A stretch of DNA of 64,000 nt from Adiantum capillus-veneris (lineage: Eukaryota > Streptophyta > Polypodiopsida > Polypodiales > Pteridaceae). Below the pieces are notes generated by a model. That model saw only the letters and a list, made by a program, of their open reading frames with translations, was not told the origin of the DNA and ran no database searches. Position numbers and translations under genes: made by a program. Shown here piece by piece: positions 49,500 through 62,192 of the stretch (within the stretch, counting starts at the first letter, position 1; every line of letters starts with the position of its first letter). The DNA lies in assembly GCA_014529385.2 (NCBI GenBank), contig CM043944.1, positions 78,323,884 to 78,387,883 on the forward strand. Direction: 5' to 3'.

Positions 49500-49817
49500 G
49501 TCCAAATGGATCAAAGAACCCATGATCAACAATGATCTAGGACCGTAGATCCCCTCCAGAAGAGATAGTGTCAGGGGTGCGGTTCAAGCTCACAACACAT
49601 CATCACATTGAACCACCACACCAACTTCAATATACACAAATTTGTTTGAAATTCTTTAACTTGGGTTATAGCAGGAGGTGCCTATAGAAGCTCATGATGT
49701 TGTTGTAATCCGCAAAGTGGGGAAGAGAGATTATGATCGGGTTTATTGCCACCTTCGCGTGCAGGTTTGTCATAGATGCTCTAGGTAGCCATAATCACGA
49801 CCTAGCGGGAAGGAACT

Positions 49818-50107
49818 TTGCATAAAGATAATCTCCCAACCACGAAAGATGGTATTTATAGTAAATATCTTACCCTAGTGGGCATCCGTCCACACACGAC
49901 CGTTGGGCACTATGAGTGTCTAGGTCCTCTCACTCATAGATTGTAGCGTAGCCCCCCTCAAAATCTTGCATAATGATAACCTCCCTACCACGATAGATGG
50001 TATCTATAGTAAATATCTTACCCTAGTCGGCGCCGTCCACACATGACTGTTTGGGCACTATGAGTGTATGGGTCCTTTCACTCCTAAATTGTAGCGTAGC
50101 CCCCCTC
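49818..50107 (-). repeat. 148-bp tandem repeat, two units
   Basis: Units 49818-49965 and 49966-50107 share long blocks (for example AGTAAATATCTTACCCTAGT and GTAGCGTAGCCCCCCTC). Each ends on the plus strand in the C-rich run that reads as a purine tract (GAGGGGGG) on the minus strand, beside the gypsy remnant. They may be duplicated LTR edges. Confidence 0.8.
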
Positions 50108-50149
50108 TAGGCATACTTCCTCGATGCTAGTCAAGTCCCACTTCCAAAG

Positions 50150-50780
50150 CTATTTTCTACCTAGAAACTATATGCGGATAAGTATCTACCATTGCACCTA
50201 AATGTTCCCATGTAGAGGCCTCCTCTGGTTTGTCTTTCTAGTTGACTTAACATTCTTTATAGACACTATGTCTAGTATGTCAATTTCGGCAATGTAAAAT
50301 CCTCTCTAGCTCATGTGGAGCAAATAACGACTTTAGCTAGGAGTTCTACTAAAACCTTGGGACCAACTAGATTTTCCTCGTCACCCACTATTTTCTATAG
50401 TCTACTCACGTGGAAAACTAGGTGTACAAGACAATTATCTGGTAACTAGAGCTTATAAGCAACATCATCAATCCTTTGGAATATTGTCAAGAGACCACAA
50501 CACCTTGAAGAAATATTCTCACACTTTCCCATCTTTAAAGTCTCATCCTATGTTGAAACTTTGAGGAAAACATGCTCAAAAGTAGCTTTCCTACAGCTAG
50601 AATCTGCATAACACGATCTTGGGCTCGACAAATATTGTCATGTGCAACTTTTTTATCATAACTTGCATGTCTTGCAAAAAATCCTTCACAGGTTATATTT
50701 GTTTCATCTTGAGTCCAACACCGACAGGTGATTGAGGTTGGAAGCCATACGTAGGCATCAAGGGACTATACCCCATACTT
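50150..50780 (-). pseudogene. minus-strand Ty3/gypsy integrase C-terminus and chromodomain remnant
   Basis: Reading downwards from about 50780, broken frames give YGYSPLMPTYGFQPQSP, then QDRVMQI, then IDDVAYKL, VHLVFHVS, and finally KPEEASTWEHLG (about 50240-50200), which is chromodomain-like. The order matches the integrase C-terminal and chromodomain region of a chromovirus other than Gyp-1. Multiple stops are present. A purine-rich stretch near 50100 may be its polypurine tract. Confidence 0.65.
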
Positions 50781-50950
50781 CAATGCTTAGGACGATTTAA
50801 GGTGAGGCAAGTACTCTTCTCGATTATATTGTTTCTTGCTTATATATATGTGAAGCATATCTTCCAATGCTACAAACATAATACATGCCTTAAAACTAGC
50901 AGATTTGCATACCTAGATAATCCCACAACACATAATCGAAACTATACGAG

Positions 50951-50951
<1 letters not shown>

Positions 50952-51041
<90 letters not shown>
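50952..51041. repeat. CA then GA compound microsatellite
   Basis: About 30 bp of CA followed by about 59 bp of GA, 75 bp left of Gyp-2. Confidence 0.97.
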
Positions 51042-51042
<1 letters not shown>

Positions 51043-51116
51043 ACGTGCGGATGCACCTCCTAGGCAGAGTGCTATACCAGCACGATGAGAGAGAGAAGGA
51101 AGGAGAGGAGAGAAGA

Positions 51117-52709
51117 TGTCATAATAATCAATATCTAATTCTCCTAAATGATTTTCTCATATTAAACTGATCATTTAATGTGGGGAAGTGCCAGGGGAGA
51201 AAAGGCTAGAATATTGGTTAAGCTAGCAGACCCGCCACAGTAGGGATCCAAAGGAGGGAAAATAGGGATCCAAAGGGGGGGCCATCTGCAAAAGAGCCAT
51301 GTGCAACAATGGGCTAAAAAGACCCTAAGGTTCTGCCCATTAGGACTTCCAAAATGCTAAGGTTCCAAAATTCAAAGGTTGTGTCCAAAGGGTTAAAGCT
51401 TAGGGGGAATTGGATGCTTTGTGTGTTCTCCAAAGTCAACACATATCCCTACATGGGAGGGGGCGAGCCCTTCTTCTAGGGGATGAGAGAGAAAGCCACA
51501 CACACACACACAGGCTCCCTTTACACAAAGGGAATGAGGGACACATGTCAGCTCCCTAGGCCAGATGCCCACAAGGTGTGCCCAGTTTCTATTGGATGAC
51601 CCTTGAAGTGGACCAATGAGAATTAAGCTAGAGTAAATCTAGTTTAATTAATTTAAAAAATTTAATAAAAGAAACCAATGAGAATTAAGTCTCCTAGAAG
51701 ACTATTGGGCAGTCTCCCAAGGGGTCCAATGAGCATTCAGGAGCCCAATGGCTTGCCTGATTCCTATTGGCCAGGAGGCAAAGGGGTCCAATGAGAGTTT
51801 AGTTTAATTATTAAATTACCTAAAGCTCTCACAAAAGGGGAAAGGGGGACACATGTCAGAAGGCTATCACTTATGCTGCTTAATAGTCATTGGCTTGACT
51901 TGGGGAGAGCCAATGAGGACTCAACAAGAGCAAATAGCAAGAGGGCTCGCCCAAGAGAGAGAGAGAGAGGGGGCTGATTTTTGCAAGGCATTATCACACA
52001 CACACTCACACAATCTCATGTGTGAAGAAAGAGAAGACTATCTCTTCCCAAGCTTTAATGGAGAACTCATCACCTACTCCAAGCTTGTGAGATAGAAGCC
52101 TACATCAACACACTCTTGGCATGTGGATGCAAATCCAACCAAGAGCCAAGCTTCAATGCATGCTCATCTCCTCTACCAAGCTAATTACTAAGCTAAGCTA
52201 TGCTAATATGAGTGATTATGTGAGGAGATGTACATCTTTCTCGTAAGATACTCCTTCTTCCTCTCAATCTACTCTCATACCCTGCTAGCTCTCACCATCT
52301 TCGAAGGTGTGTGAGGTCTTGGGTCTGAGAACGGGGATAATTAAAGTTGTGTTTGCTAAGTGTATTGCTTAGTGCATGAAGCTTTCATCTTCATTGCACT
52401 AGCTAGTCTTGAAGGAACACAAAGAATTGTATTGTACAATGTCTCTCTTGATGGGAGAAACCATAATACAAAGCCTTTTGGAGGGGGGACCGGCTCCATG
52501 CAAATCCGGTCCTCAACTATTGTCAATATCTTAATTTCTCTCTCTTTTGAAAGTATTGTTGATGCTATCTAACTAGGTGTTATGCTTTTTGTTGCTCTGT
52601 CCACCCAAGCACTCTTGTAATTCTCATTAGGAATCTATTCTAATGAAATGCCCACTATGTTCATGTTAATTTCCGCTACACACAAGTTATTAGGCCATTA
52701 AATGTTACA
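51117..52709 (+). repeat. Gyp-2 5' LTR (1593 bp)
   Basis: From TGTCATAATAATC to AAATGTTACA. It has the CCAAT/ATTGG-rich U3. Confidence 0.95.
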
Positions 52710-52710
52710 T

Positions 52711-52722
52711 TGGTATCAGAGC
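52711..52722 (+). promoter_or_regulatory. primer binding site, initiator tRNA-Met
   Basis: TGGTATCAGAGC, one base after the LTR, as in Gyp-1. Confidence 0.92.
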
Positions 52723-53126
52723 ACAAGGTTTCTCTTTTCTTGCTCAAGAAGGGAGGTCCTCAAGCTAGCTACAAATGGTTGGTATTGTTAATTGCCTGTG
52801 AGTAAGTAGAATAGGGATTTTTCAGCCTTGCAGTGCGCCTGCCTTCGTGCAGTTAACGAGGCATCACCGTCGAGAGCTATGGTCATAATACTGGAGTCCT
52901 ACGGGGCTTGCCTATGGCTTAACCACTATTGAGCTATTAGAAGCTTGACAGGAGCCGGTGCTGTTTTGGTATCGAAAGACCCTCTCTTCTATTCCTTGCA
53001 ATTAATGGTATTCGAGCCGCGGGTACAGTAGCTTGAGTGCTTTTTCTAAAGCGGTAAAGAGGAGTAGCAACTAAGGCTTGAAGTGCCAAAGTACACCTAA
53101 AAAGTTTACACCTAAAAGTTGTCAGA

Positions 53127-54328
53127 ATGGCTAACAATAGTAAAGAGAGTGAAATTTATGTTGATAACTTTGATTTTGCTCATGAGCAAGCTACTAATGA
53201 TGCTTCAATGCTTGTTAACTATCTTGTTTCTAGGCTTCAACAAGCCATGGGCAATCCATCTCTCCAAAGTGAAGTGCAACGGCAGCTCCGTGCTCACGGG
53301 ATTCTCCAAGCTCATCACCATGACGAGAGAACACCTAGGAAGCCTCCTTGTGAGACTACCAAAAGAGGTCTCTCTCCGATTTGGGAAGAAGAAGAGAATC
53401 CATATGAAGGGCTCAAGAATTTACTTCTTGATGATGCATCTCCTTCCCAAAGGAGAACTCAACAGCCTCCACCGAAGGAACGAGAAAGAAGCGAGTCTCC
53501 CGCCACCTCGACGAAGATGGCTCCACGAAGACGGCGGGCTAAACGCTCTCCATCACCACCAAAGTGGAGAAGACCATCGTATCTTCTCCTCACCACAATT
53601 CAAAGAGGGATGATAAAAAGCAAGAGAAGAAAAAGGCGAGAAAGAGGACACCCTCTTCTCCATCTTCTTCATCCTCTTCCTCTTATGAAAGTGATGGTGA
53701 AGACGACAAAGATCAAGATAAGAAAACGGCGAGAAAGAGGTCACCCTCTTCTCCACCTTCTTCAAATTCTTCACCTTCTGAAGAAAGTGATGGTGCAACC
53801 TTTGAACCATAAAAAAGAAGAGTCCATAGGAAATCCTATGCCGCATGGAAGAGGTCGTCCAAGTTGAAGAAATTCAAAGAGGGAGGGAAGAGTATCTCTT
53901 TCCCTACATATGATGGTACCTTTGGTGCTATGGACAAAGTTTTGGCCTTTATCCAAGAGTTCGATGTGGCGTTTGGAGATGAGGGCTTCACGGAGTCCTC
54001 TAAGCTATGCCATGTAGCTATGCACTTTCAAAAGTCCACCAGGCAATGGTGGTCTAGCCTACGAGCCAACGGTGAAGCTCCACGAACATGGAAAGCTTTA
54101 AGAGCTTTCATTATGAAGCAGTTTTTGGCCACCGATGCCAAAGACAAAGTACTCACCGAATGGCGAAGCTTAAAGCTCTCTCCCAATGAATCCATCCACA
54201 AATATGTAGACAAGTTTTGGGACCTACAACTCAAAGCCACTGTCTTCAAAAAGTTGGATTTTGGAGAGCAAAAGCAACAATTTTGTGCGGGCTTAACTGA
54301 AGAAATGGCGGAGTATGTCAACTCCTAA
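53127..54328 (+). pseudogene. Gyp-2 gag, N-terminal and central part
   Basis: ATG 53127 (MANNSKESEIYVDNFDFAHE). The frame holds until about 53580, where one base is missing relative to Gyp-1. The correct reading continues in the frame open at 53564-53812, ends at a TAA replacing a serine codon (53810-53812), and resumes through the gag domain (DKVLAFIQEFDVAF, RQWWSSLRANGEAPRTW) to a TAA replacing CAA at 54326-54328. The Arg/Ser/Lys-rich block (about 53510-53800) is shared with Gyp-1. Confidence 0.9.
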
Positions 54329-55363
54329 AGGCCACGTACCATATCGGTGGTAATACACCATACTATGGTGGCCTCTCGAATCAATTTCCAAACGGGGGCT
54401 AAAAGAAATAATAAGCCCCCAGAAAACAAGGGTTCCAATGAACCTAAGGGGAAGGACAATGTCCAAAAGTCTCCTAAGGGAAACTCCAACAAAGCTAAAG
54501 AGAAGGGAGTTTACAAAGATAAGAATAAACTCTCTCCTGAAGAGCTTGAGCGTTATCGTAAGGATAACCGGTGTTTCAAGTGCGGCGAACAAGGGCATGC
54601 ATACCGCGCTTGTAGCCAAAAGAACAACCGCCAAGATCCTCCTAGCGCTTCCCTGGTTGAAATCCAAGAGGAGGAGACTCGCCAAACTCACCACAAAGGA
54701 TCTCCTCTATGCCATGCTTGGGGAAAGGTAAGAGAACATGATGCTTTTATTCTCTTTGACCCTGGTTCTACTCACAATTTTATATCTATGGAGTTAGCCA
54801 CCAAGCTAGGCATACAATCCTACGAGATGGGAGATGTCCTACCCACAGACAGTGCCTTCAAGGGGCAAGAAGCTTCAATCACTCCCTTAATTGGGAAATT
54901 GAGGCTTCATGTCCAAGGCTATGTGGACAAAGAGGACTTCTTTATCTCTCCTCTCAAGCATGAGGATGTAATCCTAAGGGCACCATGGTTTGACCACCTG
55001 GCTGCCGATGTTAAATTTCCTGAAAGGAGAATCTCTTTTAAGTTCAGGGAAAAAGACATGTATATAGATGCTAAGGAAATGGGTAACACTATCCCCATTG
55101 TACATACACCAGCTTTCAACAAGTCAATAAAGAGCTCTATTTCCGTGTACATGATTTTTGTTAAAGATTCTCAAAAAGAACCTAATGCTTTAGCAAAGGA
55201 AAATAAAAGTAACCAAAAGGAATTAGAGTTATCCAACTTTCTCAAGGGGTTTCAAGATGTTTTTATTGACGACATCTCTTGTGAGCTACCTCCTAAACGA
55301 GGTAATGATGACCATGCAATTGAACTTCTTCCAAGAATTTCACCGCCTAACAAACCTCCTTAG
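54329..55363 (+). pseudogene. Gyp-2 gag zinc knuckle, protease and spacer
   Basis: Same frame as the gag domain. Zinc knuckle [14 protein letters not shown] (about 54570), aspartic protease [11 protein letters not shown] (about 54757), then a spacer with residues absent from Gyp-1 (PIVHTPAFNKSIKSSISVYM). The frame is lost at 55361-55363, where 2 bp are missing compared with Gyp-1 (CTTAGAG against CTTATAGAG). Confidence 0.9.
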
Positions 55364-56309
55364 AGTTTCTCAAGCTCAACAAGAGGAGATTATGCGGCAA
55401 GTGCATGAGTTAGTTGAGAAGGGCATGGTTAGGCCTAGCTCATCTCCATTTTGCTCACCTGTGCTATTAGTGCAAAAGAAAGACGACACATATCGTATGT
55501 GTGTCGACTATAGAGCACTAAATAGGATCACTATCAAGAATAGGTTTCCCGTTCCACGGGTAGAAGACCTATTTGATAAGCTACAAGGATCAACCTACTT
55601 CAGTAGGATTGACCTAAAAAGTGGCTACCATCAAATAAGGATAGTTGATCAAGACATTGTAAAGACTGCATTTTGCACCACATTTGGTCTTTACGAATAC
55701 ATTGTCATGCCTTTTGGCTTGACTAATGCACCAGCCACATTCAACCACTTGATGGAGAAGTTGTTCAGGCCTCATCGAACCTTCATTGGAGTGTTCTTTG
55801 ATGATATTATCATCTACTCTAATTCATTAGATGAACACAAGCAACACCTCCAGGTAATATTTCAAGTTTTAAGAGAGAATAAACTTTATGTTAATCGAAA
55901 GAAAAGTGAATTTTTCTTGCAAGAGATTCAGTATTTAGGTCACATTATCTCTCAAGATGGCATCCAAATGGATCCATCAAAGTTAGAGGTAATAAAAGGA
56001 TGGCCTAAACCAAGGAATCTTCATGAACTAATAAGCTTTATAGGTATGTGTGCATACTATAGACGCTTCATAGAAAAGTTCTCACAAATTGCGGGACCAT
56101 TACATGACCTAACAAAGAAAAGCGTTAGGTATACATGGTTTGCTAAGGAGAACAATGCTTTCGAAAAGCTTAAAGAAAAGCTTATCTCTCAACCTGTGCT
56201 TACACTACCGGATCTCTCAAAAGCATTTGAGGTCCAATGTGATGCTTGTGGTGATTGCCTTGGAGCTGTTTTACTCCAAGAAGGGCATGCCATAGGCTAT
56301 GAGAGTTGA
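55364..56309 (+). pseudogene. Gyp-2 reverse transcriptase and start of RNase H
   Basis: A nearly complete [59 protein letters not shown], and catalytic FFDDIIIYS at about 55794-55820. RNase H starts at QCDACGDCLGAVL. It ends at TGA 56307-56309, where Gyp-1 has CGA. This copy supplies the palm segment deleted in Gyp-1. Confidence 0.92.
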
Positions 56310-57908
56310 AGGCTCGACCCTGTTGAGCAAGCTCTAGGCATATATGAAAAGGAACTCCTTGCAGTTCTACATGCCTTAGACTCATGGAAGCACTATTTAT
56401 TGGGGACTCCTTTCATTCTGCGAACGGATCACCAAAGTCTTAAGTACTTCATGACGCAGACCAAGCTCTCCGACAAACAAATGAGGTGGGCAAATTTCCT
56501 TTCGCAATTTCATTTTCATATTGCTCACATTGCGGGCAAGCATAATCAAGTAGCTGATGCACTCTCAAGACGGCCGAGAGTGAATGCAGTTTCCATAGCA
56601 ACTCACAATGATCTATCTTCAATGATAGATGAGTACGCTATTGATCCCGATTTTAGAGATGTGATTTCAGCCCTTGCATTAGGGAAGAAAGAAGAACCAT
56701 TTAGCTTACAAGATGGTTATCTTCTCTATGGCAATAGACTATGCGTTACTAACTCACTACGTGAGAAAGTAATGTATGAATCTCATGATCCACCTTATGC
56801 GGGGCATAGAGGGATTCAGTCTACCTTAAAGGGAATTGAAACATATTTCTATTGGCCTACCATGAAAGTTAACATACAAGAGTATGTTTCTAAATGTGTG
56901 GTATGCCAAAAGATAAAATTTGATAGAGGGAAGCAACTTGGATTGCTTCAACCCTTGCCAATACCTAATTCACCATGGGAGAGCATATCCATGGATTTTA
57001 TCTTTGGATTGCCTAAGTCTATCCATGGGAATACAGGAATATGGACGATAGTAGACAGGTTCAGTAAACAAGCTCATTTTATACCTGTCAAAAAGACTAT
57101 CAAAGCCCATCAAATGGCAACCCTCTTCATTTCACAAATTTTCAAGTACCATGGCTTGCCAATGTCCATAGTGTCGGATAGAGATCCTAGAATGACCAGT
57201 AATTTTTGGAAGGGTCTCTTTGAGAATTTAGGGACAAGGCTAAACTTCTCTTCGGCCTATCATCCACAAACGGATGGCCAAAGTGAAATAGCTAACCTAA
57301 CCATTGTCGATCTACTAAAAGCATATGTAACGGAAGTAGATCAAAGATCCCAATGGGAGAAGTACTTACCCTTAGTGGAGTATGCTTACAATAACACTGT
57401 ACATACTTCCATGGGAAAAGCACCTTTCGAGGTAATTGAGGGAAGATCAAAAAGTCCCTTGATACTTAAGGTACATGGGAAGATCGTCGCTGCAGATGAG
57501 TATAGCCGAGACCTACAGGAATCTTTCCAAAAGATTAAGGATGCTATCTCTATCTCAGAGCAAAGGCAAAAGGCTGCTGCTGACAAGCACAGAAGATCCC
57601 AAGCCTTTAAAGAAAACGATTGGGTCTTGTTAAAGTTTCCCAAGGCTCGATTAAGGCACACGACGAGCAAGAATCCTACGGGCCACCAAAAGTACTATGC
57701 TAAACTAGCAAAAAGGTACTATGGTCCCTTTCAGATTCTTAGGCCAATCAATGAGATGGCCTATCAACTCAAGTTGCCCAATCATTGGCTCATACACAAT
57801 GCTTTCCATGTGAGCCTATTAAAGCCCTACAAAGGAGAGCCACCTCAAGAACCAACTATTGAAGACCCACCGGAGATCGAGGACCAAGAGGAGGTGCTGC
57901 AGCCCTAG
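56310..57908 (+). pseudogene. Gyp-2 RNase H and integrase
   Basis: The same frame continues through TDHQSLKYF and ALSRRPR, the integrase zinc-binding region (GHRG...CVVCQK), the core with SMDFIFGLPKS, IVSDRDPRM and HPQTDGQSE (all three catalytic acids in one open frame) and the C-terminal FHVSLLKPY. It ends at TAG 57906-57908, which replaces GAG of Gyp-1 just before the chromodomain. This 502-codon stretch is the longest intact pol block in the window. Confidence 0.93.
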
Positions 57909-58073
57909 TCCATTCTCCGACATGAAGACAAGGTACTAAGAGGCGGTAAGACTATCCGATGATATCTTATTAAGTTTAAAAATTATCCTTTTGAAGATGC
58001 TAGATGGATGCAAAGCATACAATTAAAGGATAACCTAAACCTTGTCAATGCTTACAATGCTTCCCAAGAGTAA
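57909..58073 (+). pseudogene. Gyp-2 chromodomain
   Basis: Same frame after the TAG. A chromodomain-like stretch with a second stop (TGA replacing CGA at about 57958) and the natural end at 58071-58073. It matches the Gyp-1 chromodomain. Confidence 0.85.
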
Positions 58074-58430
58074 GCAAATGTACAAAATGTTAAAAAATGA
58101 ACAAAGTTTTTTGTCTTATAAGACTTTCTTTTTCTTTATTGTGCACCAAAATGAAGTAGTATGCATGCTTAGATCAAGTTTGCGGAGACGACGTCTCCCA
58201 AACACCAAGTAGAGCTTGTCACTCTATTATGGAAGACTGATAGGACTAATGTGAAGACATGCTTGCGGCAGCCTAAGGCTGTCAAGCGCCAAATGGACTA
58301 GTCATCCATTGTGGAATGATGTCGTAGGGTAACATAGGGATCCTCTACCCGCTAAGAAAAGGACTCATGAATATGCTTTATCTTCTCTACACCATAGTCG
58401 AGGACGACTATGATTTCAAGAGAGAGGTAA

Positions 58431-60017
58431 TGTCATAATAATCAATATCTAATTCTCCTAAATGATTTTCTCATATTAAACTGATCATTTAATGTGGGGA
58501 AGTGCCAGGGGAGAAAAGGCTAGAATATTGGTTAAGCTAGCAGACCCGCCACAGTAGAGATCCAAAGGAGGGAAAATAGGGATCCAAAGGGGGGGCCATC
58601 TGCAAAAGAGCCATGTGCAACAATGGGCTAAAAAGACCCTAAGGTTTAGCCCATTAAGACTTCCAAAATGCTAAGGTTCCAAAATTCAAAGGTTGTGTCC
58701 AAAGGGTTAAAGCTTAGGGGGAATTGGATGCTTTGTGTGCTCTCCAAAGTCCACACATATCCCTACATGGGAGGGGGCGAGCCCTTCTTCTAGGGGATGA
58801 GAGAGAAAGCCACACACACACACACAGGCTCCCTTTACACAAAGGGAATGAGGGACACATGTCAGCTCCCTAGGCGAGATGCCCACAAGGTGTGCCCAGT
58901 TTCTATTGGATGACCCTTGAAGTGGACCAATGAGAATTAAGCTAGAGTAAATCTAGTTTAATTAATTTAAAAAATTTAATAAAAGAAACCAATGAGAATT
59001 AAGTCTCCTAGAAGACTATTGGGCAGTCTCCCAAGGGGTCCAATGAGCATTCAGGAGCCCAATGGCTTGCCTGATTCCTATTGGCCAGGAGGCAAAGGGG
59101 TCCAATGAGAGTTTAGTTTAATTATTAAATTACCTAAAGCTCTCACAAAAGGGGAAAGGGGGACACATGTCAAAAGGCTATCACTTATGCTGCTTAATAG
59201 TCATTAGCTTGACTTGGGGAGAGCCAATGAGGGCTCAACAAGAGCAAATAGCAAGAGGGCTCGCCCAAGAGAGAGAGGGGGCTTATTTTTGCAAGGCATT
59301 ATCACACACACACTCACACAATCTCATGTGTGAAGAAAGAGAAGACTATCTCTGCCCAAGCTTTAATGGAGAACTCATCACCTACTCCAAGCTTGTGAGA
59401 TAGAAGCCTACATCAACACACTCTTGGCATGTGGATGCAAATCCAACCAAGAGCCAAGCTTCAATGCATGCTCATCTCCTCTACCAAGCTAATTACTAAG
59501 CTAAGCTATGCTAATATGAGTGATTATGTGAGGAGATGTACATCTTTCTCGTAAGATACTCCTTCTTCCTCTCAATCTACTCTCATACCTTGCTAGCTCT
59601 CACCATCTTCGAAGGTGTGTGAGGTCTTGGGTCTGAGAACGGGGATAATTAAAGTTGTGTTTGCTAAGTGTATTGCTTAGTGCATGAAGCTTTCATCTTC
59701 ATTGCACTAGCTAGTCTTGAAGGAACACAAAGAATTGTATTGTACAATGTCTCTCTTGATGGGAGAAACCATAATACAAAGCCTTTTGGAGGGGGGACCG
59801 GCTCCATGCAAATCCGGTCCTCAACTATTGTCAATATCTTAATTTGTCTCTCTTTTGAAAGTATTGTTGATGCTATCTAACTAGGTGTTATGCTTTTTGT
59901 TGCTCTGTCCACCCAAGCACTCTTGTAATTCTCATTAGGAATCTATTCTAATGAAATGCCCACTATGTTCATGTTAATTTCCGCTACGCACAAGTTATTA
60001 GGCCATTAAATGTTACA
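58431..60017 (+). repeat. Gyp-2 3' LTR (1587 bp)
   Basis: Same termini as the 5' LTR, preceded by the purine tract AAGAGAGAGGTAA and followed by GAAGA. Confidence 0.95.
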
Positions 60018-60467
60018 GAAGAATAGACACATGCACTAGGTGCAATCTCCCCTCGTGCAAGAGTGAGCATTTTTATGCTTGCATGTATTTATTTATAGAT
60101 TTCTTGAATGCTTAAGTTGAATACACATTGACCAACCGGACATAAATGGCCATAGCTCATAAAGAGAACTTGCATATAAGATATACATGAATGTGATGTC
60201 CTTTCGCAAAGCCCATACCTCGGTTATGCTTTTTCCACGTGTCAATTTTTTGAGATGCCAAGCTCAATATCTACGACTCCTGGATGACTACTACTGACAA
60301 TCATCATCGGTGCACACCTTGGTGGATATGGATATCTTTGCCAGTGATACTATAGTTGTACTACACCAAGCTGGTCTTCGGAGTGATAGCACAATTATCT
60401 ACTCACCTCACTCAATAGTGGTTCTCATACTAGACTGTTGTACTAGTTCCCCTATTATGTTGTATCA
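60018..60467. other. right flank of Gyp-2, no gene recognised
   Basis: Unassigned. About 35 bp near 60332-60366 resemble 20571-20605 (GCCAGTGAT..TA..AG.T..ACTACAC), suggesting a shared old repeat. Confidence 0.35.
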
Positions 60468-60815
60468 TGGCGTTCTAGATTACAAGATTGTGTTACTCAG
60501 TCTACTACAGAGGCTGAATATGTTGCAGCATCAGAGGCATGCAAAGAATCAATTTGGCTTAATCGACTAGTAACAGATTTGGGAATCAAAGAAGAGATGC
60601 CTGTGTTATATTGAGATAGTTAGAGTGCTATACAATTGGCTCGCAATCCAGTTTATCACTCAAAGAAAAAGCATGTGGATGTGAAGTATCATTTCATCAG
60701 GGAAATGCTCGAGGATAAGCAAATTTAGCTTGTCAAAGTTCACACCACAGAAAATCCTGCTGATCTACTTACAAAAGGACTTCCCTCAGAGAGCTTTGCA
60801 CATTTTTGCAAGTAG
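60468..60815 (+). pseudogene. Ty1/copia RNase H C-terminal remnant
   Basis: The reading WRSRLQDCVTQSTTEAEYVA, then KESIWLNRLV, VYHSKKKHVDVKYHFIREML and ENPADLLTKGLPSE gives the conserved end of copia RNase H, with stops near 60612 and 60726. Upstream pol is missing. The matching purine tract and LTR follow at once. Confidence 0.85.
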
Positions 60816-60919
60816 TTAGGTGTAGGGTAGTACATCACTTCTCTACATCTCTTGTATATTAGCTTGTATAGTAGTTTCTCTCACACTTAAAGTACCACAT
60901 TGGACTTAAAGTGGGAGGT

Positions 60920-61126
60920 TGTTGGGGTATAAAGCCCAATGCGGTCGCCCAGGTAAGTGGGCGGGCCGCCAGGTATGTACACATATTCTTTTGTAAAAAC
61001 CTAATAAGAACTCACTATGCTCTACACATTACAGTAGAGCGAGTTCACCATATCGTCGTGCTCTTCTTCTCGCACTCTCTCTCGCATCGCACTTCCGCTC
61101 GTACTCCTTCAATATGTCTCTTTACA
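60920..61126 (+). repeat. probable copia 3' LTR (207 bp)
   Basis: TGTTGGGGTATAAAGCCC follows a purine tract (AAAGTGGGAGG, 60908-60918) and the segment ends CTCTTTACA, the expected TG..CA borders. No 5' partner is in the window. Confidence 0.7.
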
Positions 61127-61281
61127 ATGGTGCAAAAATCTCAGTTCTCCATACCGGTTTGGTAATGCTTAATTTGCAGTCTATTTATGGGTGGTCTGAC
61201 ACGAGTGTCATAGAGCTTTTCAGGTAAATATACTGTATCCTAAGCATCAACCCAAATTAAAGTTCAATAATATGATCATTG

Positions 61282-61920
61282 TGTTCACTTGTTGATGTAA
61301 TGACAAGTTTCTATGAGGAAATCTTGCCGGAAGGCAATCACATGCCCCCTACCCGTCCAACCGCTAAAAGTCTTCTTACTAACTTGGGCTTCGATTACCA
61401 CAAAATACATACATGCCTTAATGATTGTATACTCTTTCACAATGAGTATGAAAATTTGGAACAATGTCCCAATTGTGGATCAAACATGTATGGAGAGGAC
61501 ACACAAGGAAAATTTATCCCTGCAAAGATCCTTCGATATTTTCCTATCATTCCAAGAATAAAGAGCATGTTCAAATGCAAGTCTATAGCCTCTTTGATGA
61601 CATGGCATACAAATACTAGATCCACAGATGATGTGATATGGGTGCTACATTTAAGGATGTCCTACATTTAAGGATGAGCCTCTTTGTATCTGTTTTGGTT
61701 TGGCTATGGATAAAGTAAATCCATTTGGATTACAGAATTCCTCATGGAGCACATGGCCTATTTTCTTGATTAATTATAATCTTCCACCATGGCTAGCTAT
61801 TAAGAAGGGCCATCTGTTGTTGTCATTGATCATCCTAAGAAAGTACAACGCAAAGAACATGGGCGTCTATCTGGCACCAATTATAAAAGAGCTCAAAATC
61901 TTATGGACAGGGTTTTATGA
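61282..61920 (+). pseudogene. CACTA (En/Spm) TNP2-type transposase fragment
   Basis: The frame to 61671 reads LLPEG-like ILPEGNHMPPTRPTAKSLLT, then KIHTCLNDCILFHNEYENLE, CPNCGSNMY and KILRYFPIIPRIKSMF, a clear match to the TNP2 family pattern. After a local duplication near 61649-61682 the next frame (from 61700) continues NPFGLQNSSWSTWPIFLINY and NLPPWLAIKKGHLLLSLIIL. TNP2 is the transposase of plant CACTA elements. Only its N-terminal half survives, with frameshifts, and neither terminal repeat is near. Confidence 0.85.
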
Positions 61921-62192
61921 TTTTTCAAGCTTGAGTTACTCAGGCAATCATGCATGTCTGTGTGCTTTGTCGCATGTGTCGGAGGCTGGGAACTTTCCAA
62001 AACACCATATGCGAGCCACAAATGGCTGCAAGCACCACACAACTAGACGATCCTAGCAAGCTCAAAGGGACAGGGGTGTGTCACTCACTGTTCACTGCTT
62101 CCGTCGTGAAGGATCTTGTGCCACGAAGAAGAAGGAGCCGTTGTCACCGCGCTCAGTCGCCTCGCCGTCATCGATGCCACCGCAATGCTCGA

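Larger units (their letters stand above)
51117..60017 (+). mobile_element. Gyp-2, complete Ty3/gypsy chromovirus (inactive)
   Basis: An 8901-bp element of the Gyp-1 family in the same orientation: LTRs 51117-52709 and 58431-60017, primer site, purine tract and a perfect target duplication GAAGA (51112-51116, 60018-60022). Its polyprotein is broken by a single-base loss in gag, a 2-bp loss before RT and at least five premature stops. It retains the RT palm that Gyp-1 lost. Its two LTRs look closer to each other than those of Gyp-1. Confidence 0.95.
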
